Part shown: positions 27,398 through 35,602 of the stretch, piece by piece
Position numbering within the stretch: position 1 is the first letter of the stretch
Layout of the letters: each line of letters begins with the position of its first letter
The notes under the pieces: model-generated
Told to the model about the DNA's origin: nothing
Database searches by the model: none
The model's input: only the letters and a program-made list of their open reading frames with translations
Program-made: the position numbers and the translations under genes
Assembly: GCA_900770395.1 (NCBI GenBank)
Contig: CAAGKM010000030.1
Span: 558,001-622,000, forward strand
Source of the DNA: an uncultured Prevotella sp.
Lineage (GTDB): Bacteria; Bacteroidota; Bacteroidia; Bacteroidales; Bacteroidaceae
Direction of reading: 5' to 3'
Length of the DNA stretch: 64,000 nucleotides

Positions 27398-28831
27398 TTA
27401 TTTCCTTATGAATAGTCTTCCATTTTCAATAACAACACCTTTGTAATTGTTGTCTACTTTTTGTCCTGACAAATTATATCTTTTTTTTGCTCCTATAGAG
27501 TTGCTGTGCAAAGTGAGGATGCCGGTGATACTGTTGAAATAATTATCCAAGGTTGTATGTCTTGAGCGGAACCATTCGTTTATATAATCCAGTTCTTCCT
27601 TTGGGTCTTCTGTCAACACCACAGGATTGTTGTTCCACTTCTTGTATTCTCTTTCCCATGCGCCTGATTTCACGAATGCCTCGGCATAGTCGCTCATGCG
27701 TTTTGCTATTGCTTCCTCAGAAAATATATCATTACTCGTTTTTTGCCATAAACTGCAAAGCTCTGTCTTATAGTTGTCTGTATTTTCTTGCCATAAACGT
27801 GCAAAAGGATTAGCGCTTATGCCTTCGTTTTCAATAAGGTAGTTTGCGTGAGCTCCATCCCAGGAACCTCCAAGTGAGCAGTCCAAGTCCCATGGAGTTA
27901 TCATGAATCTTTCTTTTTTTGTAAGATCCACAGTGCTTAGGAAGGTGTTTTTCATCAGGTTGTCAAATATATTAAATGTGAGGTAAAATATATGGTAATC
28001 CATCAGGTTCTGTTTGTAGAAATGTTGCTGGTATTCTGCCTTAAACACGTCCGATGATGTCCCTGTGCAGAAGTCAATCAAACGTGCGAGAGGCATATAT
28101 GTATCAGCCGAGGGGTAATCGTCGGGATATTGTAATTCCCAAGAATTCCATTCTTCTGTGTCCATTGGCTCATCATTATACCCTGCTAATGTACTCCACG
28201 CATTGCATTTCAGGAGCAAGCCCCGTGTGGTTATGGTGCCGTTAGTCTCTTCTTTAATTTTTTTTAATCCTAAAAGCTTGCGGTTTATTTTGTCTGTCAT
28301 GCAATACAGGCCATGGTATTCCCCATTGAGGAATACTTCCACAAAATATCCTTTTGTACCATTACGATTTTCGTAGTCGGTGTTATACGGTGTGCTTGAA
28401 AGGTCATTCCATACATCAAAAAGGAGTCTGTCGCGCATTCTAATCCTGTCAATTGCCATTGCGTTCAATATCCAGCTGTCATCTTCACGTATGCCTAAAA
28501 TGGGGGCATCGAGACTTTTCCCGTTATCGTCAAGCAGCTTTACTGCAAACGATTTTTTCTCATATCTTATAGATGATGTTCCTCTGTATTTTATCTTGCA
28601 TCTGAACGCTGCAGTTACCTTGTTATCCGTGCGCTTTAGTGGGTCGGTTATCTCAATTTCAGCTGGTATATATTGTTCCTTTGTGACGTTTGCTATATCA
28701 ACTGTGATATTGATTAATGGCAAGGAGCTTTCATTAATGGCTATTTTCAGTTCATCATAACTTGGAATTTGTTGTGCTGTAGCAAATGAGATTTTTATTA
28801 ATAATGTGAATAGTATAAAAGTTTTTTTCAT
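27398..28831 (-). CDS. Secreted CotH kinase-family protein
   Basis: The 477-residue protein starts at 28831, giving a signal peptide (MKKTFILFTLLIKISFATAQ); the longer ORF lies in non-coding sequence. The CotH domain shows RGTSSIRYEKKSFAVKLLD, FNGEYHG-like FLNGEYHGLYCMTDKINRKL and the metal-binding ITPWDLDCSLGGSWDG. CotH-type kinases phosphorylate extracellular proteins. The end, RYNLSGQKVDNNYKGVVIEN then GRLFIRK, is a tail common in secreted Prevotella proteins and may be a sorting signal. porZ lies 14 bp upstream. Confidence 0.85.
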   Translation of the reverse strand: MKKTFILFTLLIKISFATAQQIPSYDELKIAINESSLPLINITVDIANVTKEQYIPAEIEITDPLKRTDNKVTAAFRCKIKYRGTSSIRYEKKSFAVKLLDDNGKSLDAPILGIREDDSWILNAMAIDRIRMRDRLLFDVWNDLSSTPYNTDYENRNGTKGYFVEVFLNGEYHGLYCMTDKINRKLLGLKKIKEETNGTITTRGLLLKCNAWSTLAGYNDEPMDTEEWNSWELQYPDDYPSADTYMPLARLIDFCTGTSSDVFKAEYQQHFYKQNLMDYHIFYLTFNIFDNLMKNTFLSTVDLTKKERFMITPWDLDCSLGGSWDGAHANYLIENEGISANPFARLWQENTDNYKTELCSLWQKTSNDIFSEEAIAKRMSDYAEAFVKSGAWEREYKKWNNNPVVLTEDPKEELDYINEWFRSRHTTLDNYFNSITGILTLHSNSIGAKKRYNLSGQKVDNNYKGVVIENGRLFIRK

Positions 28832-28845
28832 ATTATGCTGTTTTT

Positions 28846-30963
28846 TTATTTTATCATTGCTATTTTGCATACAGTGCCTTTCTCTCCGCTGGCTGTTGCC
28901 GTTTGAACCATGTAAATTCCCGATGCCACGCGGTTCCCTTTCATGTCTTTGCCGTCCCATTGGAATGAGCCGCCGGTGCTGCGTCCCTGTGCGACAAGTA
29001 CGCCGTTAGATGTTGTTATCTTGACATCGGCATTGAGTGACAGACCTGTGACGGTTATCATGCCCCTGTATTCGGGAGTAACAGGATTGGGATAAGCCCA
29101 TACGTTGTCCTCGTTCATCTCGTCGTTGGTCTGGCTTGCCTCGCTTTGGTATGAGCATAGTCCCTTATCTGTGCCGATATACACCTTGCCTGTGGTGTTG
29201 TCTATTGCTATGTTCAGAATATCATCCGACAGGAGTTTACTGTTTGCTGCCGTGAAATGTTTCTCTTCCACCATATTGTCGGCGCTGATGAGATATATCC
29301 CGTTGCCGTGAGTGCCTACCCATTTGCGGTTGGCGTTGTCAATGGCTATTGCGCTTATGTCAACTCCTGCAAGCAGGTAGTCGGCATAATTGGTGCCGTC
29401 GTTGCGTGGCACTTTTACCTGATAGAAACCTTTGGTTGGGTCATTTTGATACTCTGGGGTGAGAACAAACAGTCCTTCTGATAACCCTACCCAAATATTA
29501 CCTTCCTTATCTTCTGCTAAAGTCCTGCATCCTGCTATGTTTGAATAACTAACATTGTCTTCATTTGTGAAATTTGAGTATTTTGTGAGTTCTTCTGTAG
29601 TTGTGTCATAATTATATACGGCAGCTGTTCCCCATACGTTATCGTGCATCCAGAGTTTCCCTTTTGTGTCAAATCCCATAAAGAGAAGATATTCAGACAT
29701 GTCTCCGCTCATTCCGTTGTCGGGTATGCTCCATGTGTTGTCGGCATTCAGTTTGAGTAGAATGTTTTTCCTGCTTCCCGTGTTTGCCACCCACAGGTTA
29801 CCGCTGTTGTCAAATTGTAATGCAGTTATTACCTGATAATTTTTATTATATTCGTTTTTTACGTTGTAGTGGGTGTATATCGGACTGTTTTCATAATTCC
29901 AATGATTCGTGAGTTTACTGTCGTAAAACTCAAAAAGTCCAGCCTGTGAGCCTGCCATGAGACGGCGGTTGTCGTTTGGGTCGACAGCCACGTCAATAAT
30001 ATCCTGGTATCTTATGTCAAGTTGCTCAGCTATGCCTTCATTGCTGTATGTATACCATGTGTCGTTGGTGATGTCGAAAGTTTGTATGGAGGCTGGATGT
30101 TTCCAGTCCCAACCGATGCCATTACATGTATATAATACATTGTCATAAAGTTTAATTTTACCGAAGTAATTGTATTTGGGAGCATCGGGGACTCCTATTC
30201 CGCTTCTTGTCACAGTCCTGACATTGTTCGGATCTATGGTGTACGACTGCATCGTGCCGCTTTTCTCATTACTCCAATAGCATTTGTTGTGCTTGTCATA
30301 TGCAATGTATTCGGTATATCCATTAGCGGTTGAGATGATTATATCATTGTCACCTGTAAATGATATGTTGTCCTGTGTCGGCAGCCAGTTAGCCGGGTCT
30401 GCCATATTTGCACCCAACAGGCATTTGTAATTTCCATCGGATGTGCTGGCGTACATATAACCATCTTTTATGTTGCAGCTGTTCACACGTTTCTTTAGAT
30501 TATATGTCTCTGCCACCTTGCAGTCATTCATGTCAATCTGCAATATCCCAAAGTTAGTGCACAGATAGGCGTATTTGTCAATTATTATAATATTGTTGAC
30601 ATGCTTGTCCTCGGTCATTGTCTTTGTGTAGTAGTCGGAGATGTTGTATGCCTCTCCGTTGTTGTCAAGCAGGTCGATGTTATAATTGTCATATAAGATT
30701 ATGAGCCGTTTCTGTGTGTTGTTCCATGCTATATTTGTTATGGTACAGTCATTCAGTGGCGACACCTTGTCATATGTGTTGACACTCTCATCATTTATAT
30801 TATATGAGAAAATGCTGTTGGAGCTTAGCACATACACCATATCGCCGGCAGGCTCGATGTCGGTAATGTCGCCGTAAGCCATGTATGCTCTCCATTGTCC
30901 TATGTTGTCGGCGAATATATATGATGCCGCAAATAATAATGCGGTAAGAATGCAGTTTCTCAT
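28846..30963 (-). CDS. porZ: Type IX secretion protein PorZ
   Basis: The 705-residue protein has a signal peptide (about residues 1-18), then a long series of WD-like beta-propeller repeats (NIGQWRAYMAYGDITDIEPAGDMVYVLS..., GNLWVANTG, GNIWVGLSEGLFVLTP, NRKWVGTHGNGIYLIS, GKVYIGTDKGLCSY). It ends in a type A C-terminal sorting domain (VWAYPNPVTPEYRGMITV, GVLVAQG, GNRVASGIYMVQ). This order is that of PorZ, a surface component that in Porphyromonas helps attach A-LPS to T9SS cargo. The gene follows rdgB by 17 bp. Confidence 0.85.
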   Translation of the reverse strand: MRNCILTALLFAASYIFADNIGQWRAYMAYGDITDIEPAGDMVYVLSSNSIFSYNINDESVNTYDKVSPLNDCTITNIAWNNTQKRLIILYDNYNIDLLDNNGEAYNISDYYTKTMTEDKHVNNIIIIDKYAYLCTNFGILQIDMNDCKVAETYNLKKRVNSCNIKDGYMYASTSDGNYKCLLGANMADPANWLPTQDNISFTGDNDIIISTANGYTEYIAYDKHNKCYWSNEKSGTMQSYTIDPNNVRTVTRSGIGVPDAPKYNYFGKIKLYDNVLYTCNGIGWDWKHPASIQTFDITNDTWYTYSNEGIAEQLDIRYQDIIDVAVDPNDNRRLMAGSQAGLFEFYDSKLTNHWNYENSPIYTHYNVKNEYNKNYQVITALQFDNSGNLWVANTGSRKNILLKLNADNTWSIPDNGMSGDMSEYLLFMGFDTKGKLWMHDNVWGTAAVYNYDTTTEELTKYSNFTNEDNVSYSNIAGCRTLAEDKEGNIWVGLSEGLFVLTPEYQNDPTKGFYQVKVPRNDGTNYADYLLAGVDISAIAIDNANRKWVGTHGNGIYLISADNMVEEKHFTAANSKLLSDDILNIAIDNTTGKVYIGTDKGLCSYQSEASQTNDEMNEDNVWAYPNPVTPEYRGMITVTGLSLNADVKITTSNGVLVAQGRSTGGSFQWDGKDMKGNRVASGIYMVQTATASGEKGTVCKIAMIK

Positions 30964-30980
30964 AATAACAATACGGTTTA

Positions 30981-31598
30981 TTAGTATTCTTTCTGCAGGT
31001 AGTCTGCCATTTGCTCCACAGCTTTGGCGCGGTGGCTGATTTTGTTCTTCACATCATTGCCGAGCTCGGCAAATGACTTGTCATATCCGTCGGGCATGAA
31101 TATCGGGTCATAGCCGAACCCTTCGGCACCGTGCTTCTCAGTGAGGATTGTTCCATGCACTTCACCTATAAACTGGCGCTTGGATGAGATGCTTGTACTT
31201 TTCATCTCAATCATTGTAATCACTGTTGTGAAATGTGCCTTGCGGTTGTCTTTGTTCTCAAGGTTGTTAAGCAGCAAGCGCATATTTGCCTCGCTGTCGT
31301 GACCCTCGCCTCCTGTATACCGTGCCGACCGTACTCCTGGCTCACCGTTGAGCGCATCTACCATAAGTCCTGTGTCGTCGGCAATGATGATGTATGGACA
31401 TGGGAAGTTCTGCCCACGGAGATACTCGTCCACTGCTGTGGCCTTGCACAGTGAGTTCTCCTCAAGGGTGTCACCGTTCTCGGGAATGTCATGGTTAAAT
31501 CCAATCTCATTGAGTGACATTACTTCAAACCTGTCGCCAAGGATGGCGCGTATCTCAGTGAGCTTATGTGCGTTGTTGGTTGCTGTTATTATCTTCAT
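30981..31598 (-). CDS. rdgB: Non-canonical purine NTP pyrophosphatase (RdgB/HAM1)
   Basis: The 205-residue protein has HAM1 motifs: ITATNNAHKLTEIRAIL at the N-terminus, ADDTGLMVDALNGEPGVRSARYTG with catalytic Asp, and GYDPIFMPDGYDKSFAELG with SHRAKAVEQ near the end. It hydrolyses dITP/XTP to monophosphates, cleansing nucleotide pools. Its start overlaps the yitT stop by 4 bp (ATGA). Confidence 0.95.
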   Translation of the reverse strand: MKIITATNNAHKLTEIRAILGDRFEVMSLNEIGFNHDIPENGDTLEENSLCKATAVDEYLRGQNFPCPYIIIADDTGLMVDALNGEPGVRSARYTGGEGHDSEANMRLLLNNLENKDNRKAHFTTVITMIEMKSTSISSKRQFIGEVHGTILTEKHGAEGFGYDPIFMPDGYDKSFAELGNDVKNKISHRAKAVEQMADYLQKEY

Positions 31599-32542
31599 TT
31601 ATTTTTCTCAGTTTGTTTGTCGGTTGTGACCTCTTGTTTCTTCACTTTAATCTTTATTGTGTCGAAGCCCTCGCCATACACACCAATTACACGGCTCTGG
31701 CTCACAAAGGCATCGGGGTCAATCATCTTGATGAGGCGGAACACGGTCACGCTGTTGCGCTTGCGGGTGAGTGTACAGAGTACCTTCACCTCCTTGCCAG
31801 TGTACCAGCCGTGTCCGTCAAGAATAGTCACGCCTGTGTCCACTGTCCGTGCCACTGCGTCGGCTATTTCCTGATATTTCTTTGAGAAAATCATAAACTG
31901 CACCGACTCGCGGCGCGCATTCATGATATAGTCCAGTGATACTGTCTCGATGACGATGGTGCAGAGACCGAATACAATCTTCGAGAAGTCTTCGAACAGG
32001 AAATAGCTGGAGCTGACTATGCACACGTCGACAATCTGGATTACCGTGCCGAGTGAAAGGTCACGGTATTTGTTCACACAGGCTGCGATTATGTCCACAC
32101 CTCCTGTGCTGCCGTTGTGCAGGAAGACCATGGCAAGCGCTGCTCCGTTGACGATACTTCCTATTATCACTGCCATGAAGTCGTTGCCCTCACCGAGTGT
32201 CTTCACAAGGTTGCCTTCAGGTGTGTGGGGGGCAATGAGCTGCGCCGCCCACAGCAGTATAGACAGGGCAATGATGGCATAGATGGTCTTAATCAGGAAT
32301 TTCAGTCCTAATATTTTCAGTGCCACCATCAGAAGGAGTACGTTAACCACAAAGAACGTGTCCTCGATAGGCAGGCGGACGGAGTAGTAGAACAGCGATG
32401 CCAAACCAGTGAGCCCGCCCGTTACAATCTCGTAGGGAAGCAAGAATGCAGTGTACGAGAAGGCGAACATGGCGAGGGCAAGGGTTATATAAGAATAATC
32501 CTTGACCTCGTTAAGTATTATTTGTTTGTTGAAGTTTTTCAT
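31595..32542 (-). CDS. YitT-family membrane protein
   Basis: The 315-residue protein (start at 32542, MKNFNKQI; the longer ORF adds 19 non-conserved residues) has five membrane helices in the DUF161 pattern (YEIVTGGLTGLASLFYY, HNGSTGGVDIIAACVNKY) and a C-terminal DUF2179 domain (GVTILDGHGWYTGKEVKVL). YitT proteins are of unknown biochemical role. It is coupled to rdgB and lies 69 bp after leuS. Confidence 0.9.
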   Translation of the reverse strand: MKNFNKQIILNEVKDYSYITLALAMFAFSYTAFLLPYEIVTGGLTGLASLFYYSVRLPIEDTFFVVNVLLLMVALKILGLKFLIKTIYAIIALSILLWAAQLIAPHTPEGNLVKTLGEGNDFMAVIIGSIVNGAALAMVFLHNGSTGGVDIIAACVNKYRDLSLGTVIQIVDVCIVSSSYFLFEDFSKIVFGLCTIVIETVSLDYIMNARRESVQFMIFSKKYQEIADAVARTVDTGVTILDGHGWYTGKEVKVLCTLTRKRNSVTVFRLIKMIDPDAFVSQSRVIGVYGEGFDTIKIKVKKQEVTTDKQTEKNK

Positions 32543-32611
32543 TTTATTTCTATAGAATAAAGGCATCGCCTCAGCAATAAGAATAAAATTCCATTGCATT
32601 CGGCTTGCTCT

Positions 32612-35464
32612 TTATTTACATACAATATTGATTAGCCTGCCCTTTACCACGATGACTTTCATCACCTGCTTGCCGTCGATATATTTCTGCGAACGCTCAT
32701 CGGCAAGTACAGTCTTTTCGATTGTCGCATTGTCGGCATCGGCAGGGAACTCCATGTCGAAGCGTGTCTTGCCGTTGAACGACACACCAAGCCTCACGCT
32801 GCTCTCCACGAGATACTCCTCATTGTACTTTGGCCATGGAGCGTCGCATACGGTGGTTGAGTTGCCTAATGCGTGCCACAGTTCCTCTGCAATATGTGGT
32901 GCAAACGGTGCGATGAGCACTACAAGCTGGCTGAGCAGCTCCTTGTTGCGGCATTTCAGCTGCTGAAGCTCACCCACGCAGATCATGAATGCTGAGATGC
33001 TGGTGTTGTAAGAGAAGCTCTCAATGTCCTGTGTCACTTTCTTTATCAGCTTGTGAACGCTCTTGAGCTGTTCCTTTGTAGCTGCCTCGTCGTTGGGCAT
33101 GAACTCTCCGTCACGGCTGTAGAACAGGCTCCAGAATTTCTTGAGGAAACGGTGGCATCCGTCGATACCGTTGGTGTCCCAAGGCTTTGACTGCTCTACA
33201 GGACCGAGGAACATCTCATACAGACGCAGTGTGTCGGCGCCGTATTTCTCAACAATCATGTCGGGGTTCACCACGTTGAACATCGACTTCGACATCTTCT
33301 CAACTGCCCAGCCGCAGATGTATTTGCCGTCCTCGAGTATGAACTCTGCGTTGTTGTATTCCGGACGCCACTGCTTGAATGCCTCTATGTCGAGCACATC
33401 ACCGCTCACGATGTTCACGTCAACGTGGATAGGTGTCACCTCATACTTGTCTTTCAGTCCGAGCGAAACGAATACGGGAGCCTTTGAGTGGTCGTCGCTG
33501 TTGATGCGGTAAACAAAGTTAGAGCGTCCTTGTATCATACCCTGATTGACCAGCTTTTGGAATGGTTCTTCCATTGTGCTGTAGCCAAAGTCGTGGAGGA
33601 ACTTGTTCCAGAAACGTGAGTAGATGAGGTGACCTGTGGCGTGCTCTGTGCCGCCAACGTAGAGGTCGACGTTCTTCCAGTAGAGGTCGGCATGCTTGCT
33701 GACAAGAGCCTTGTCATTGTGCGGGTCCATGTAGCGCAGGTAGTAGGCTGAGCTTCCTGCGAAACCTGGCATGGTGTTGAGCTCCAATGGGAACACCTTC
33801 ACGTTGTCTATCTGTTTTTTGTCCACCACTTCGTTCTTTTCGGTGTCCCAAGCCCACTTCTCAGCGTGACCCAATGGCGGCTCGCCGTTTTCTGTCGGCT
33901 TATACTGACTTACCTCAGGCAACTCTAATGGCAGACACTCCTCAGGTATCATGTATGGCATGCCGTCCTTGTAATATACGGGGAATGGCTCGCCCCAGTA
34001 GCGCTGGCGGCTGAAGATGGCGTCGCGCAGACGGAAGTTCACCTTCACACGTCCGATATTATGTGTCTGCACATAGTGCTTTGTGGCAGCGATGGCCTCC
34101 TTCACGCTCAGTCCGTTGAGTGAGAAGTCAATGTATGGTGTCTTGCCGGGGGCAGGAGAGTTGATTACTGTTCCCTCCTTGGCGTCGTAGCTCTCTTCGC
34201 TTACGTCGGCACCCTCAATCAGTGGCACAATTGGCAGACCGAAGTGCTTTGCAAAAGCGTAGTCACGACTGTCGTGTGCAGGCACTGCCATGATGGCTCC
34301 CGTGCCGTAGCCGGCAAGCACATAGTCGCTCACCCACACTGGGATTGCCTCACCTGTAAATGGATTGATGGCATATGCACCGGTAAACACACCTGTTACC
34401 TTACGGTCAGCAATGCGCTCACGTTCGGTGCGCTTCTTTGTTGCGACGATATAATCGTCCACAGCCTGCTTCTGTTCTGCAGTGGTTATCTGGTCAACAT
34501 ATTCGCTCTCGGGGGCAAGCACCATAAAGGTCACACCGAACATAGTGTCGGCACGGGTGGTGAAGATGGTGAACTTCACGTCGCTGTCCTTCACGCTGAA
34601 TTCCACTTCTGTTCCTTCCGAGCGTCCAATCCAGTTGCGCTGTGTCTCTTTCAAAGAGTCGGTCCAGTCAATCTTATCCAGACCGTCGAGCAGACGCTGT
34701 GCGTATGCCGACACACGCAGACACCACTGCTTCATCTTCTTTTGCACCACGGGATAGCCGCCGCGCTCACTCACGCCGTCCACCACCTCGTCGTTGGCGA
34801 GCACCGTGCCCAGTCCGGCACACCAGTTCACCATTGTCTCGCCGAGGTAGGCTATACGGTAGTTCATCAGCACCTGCTGTTTTTCCTTCTCGCTCATCTT
34901 ATACCACTGCTCGGCGGTGAAGTGCAGTTCCTCGCCCATAGCCACGTTCAAATTTGCGGTGCCTTCATGCTCAAAGTGCTGTATGAGCTGTTCTATGGGC
35001 AGTGCCTTTGAGCAGTTGATGCAGTAGAACGAGTTGAACATCTTTTGGAATGCCCACTGTGTCCAGTGGTAATATCCGGGGTCGCAGGTGCGCACCTCGC
35101 GGTCCCAGTCAAACGAGAAGCCGATTTTGTCAAGCTGCTCACGGTAGCGCGCAATGTTTGCCTCGGTTGTCTTTGCAGGATGCTGTCCTGTCTGTATTGC
35201 ATATTGCTCGGCTGGCAGTCCGTAGGCGTCGTAGCCCATTGGATTTAGCACGTTGAAGCCTTGCAGGCGTTTGTATCTTGCGTAAATGTCGCTGGCAATG
35301 TAGCCTAAAGGATGTCCCACATGAAGACCCGCTCCAGATGGATAAGGGAACATGTTGAGCACGTAGAATTTTTCCTTTTCCTTGTCTTCGCTCACTTTGT
35401 AGGTCTTGTCCTCAACCCACTTCTGTTGCCATTTCTTCTCGATTTCTCTAAAATTATATTCCAT
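32612..35464 (-). CDS. leuS: Leucyl-tRNA synthetase
   Basis: The 950-residue class I synthetase has HIGH-like FPYPSGAGLHVGHPLGY (about residue 45), an editing domain insertion (TTRADTMFGVTFMVLAPES, GTGAIMAVPAHDSRDYAFA), the KMSKS loop in VEKMSKSMFNVVNP, and the anticodon-binding region at the end. The start at 35464 fits known LeuS N-termini and follows a promoter; the ORF extends 12 codons upstream. It is likely the first gene of a long minus-strand run through yitT, rdgB and porZ. Confidence 0.97.
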   Translation of the reverse strand: MEYNFREIEKKWQQKWVEDKTYKVSEDKEKEKFYVLNMFPYPSGAGLHVGHPLGYIASDIYARYKRLQGFNVLNPMGYDAYGLPAEQYAIQTGQHPAKTTEANIARYREQLDKIGFSFDWDREVRTCDPGYYHWTQWAFQKMFNSFYCINCSKALPIEQLIQHFEHEGTANLNVAMGEELHFTAEQWYKMSEKEKQQVLMNYRIAYLGETMVNWCAGLGTVLANDEVVDGVSERGGYPVVQKKMKQWCLRVSAYAQRLLDGLDKIDWTDSLKETQRNWIGRSEGTEVEFSVKDSDVKFTIFTTRADTMFGVTFMVLAPESEYVDQITTAEQKQAVDDYIVATKKRTERERIADRKVTGVFTGAYAINPFTGEAIPVWVSDYVLAGYGTGAIMAVPAHDSRDYAFAKHFGLPIVPLIEGADVSEESYDAKEGTVINSPAPGKTPYIDFSLNGLSVKEAIAATKHYVQTHNIGRVKVNFRLRDAIFSRQRYWGEPFPVYYKDGMPYMIPEECLPLELPEVSQYKPTENGEPPLGHAEKWAWDTEKNEVVDKKQIDNVKVFPLELNTMPGFAGSSAYYLRYMDPHNDKALVSKHADLYWKNVDLYVGGTEHATGHLIYSRFWNKFLHDFGYSTMEEPFQKLVNQGMIQGRSNFVYRINSDDHSKAPVFVSLGLKDKYEVTPIHVDVNIVSGDVLDIEAFKQWRPEYNNAEFILEDGKYICGWAVEKMSKSMFNVVNPDMIVEKYGADTLRLYEMFLGPVEQSKPWDTNGIDGCHRFLKKFWSLFYSRDGEFMPNDEAATKEQLKSVHKLIKKVTQDIESFSYNTSISAFMICVGELQQLKCRNKELLSQLVVLIAPFAPHIAEELWHALGNSTTVCDAPWPKYNEEYLVESSVRLGVSFNGKTRFDMEFPADADNATIEKTVLADERSQKYIDGKQVMKVIVVKGRLINIVCK

Positions 35465-35518
35465 ATTATTTTGCGTATTTTTATTCTTTTCAATGAACAA
35501 TTAATAAGATTTAGCGTA

Positions 35519-35550
35519 CAAAATTACACATTATTTATATATCTGCCAAA
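35519..35550 (-). promoter_or_regulatory. leuS promoter
   Basis: On the minus strand, the -33 TTTG (35547-35550), a 20-bp spacer and the -7 TAATTTTG (35519-35526) lie about 55 bp ahead of the chosen leuS start. Confidence 0.75.
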
Positions 35551-35602
35551 TTTATGGATGTTTTTTTGTGTGAGCTGATAACTTTTCCCAGTTTTTGGTG
35601 GC

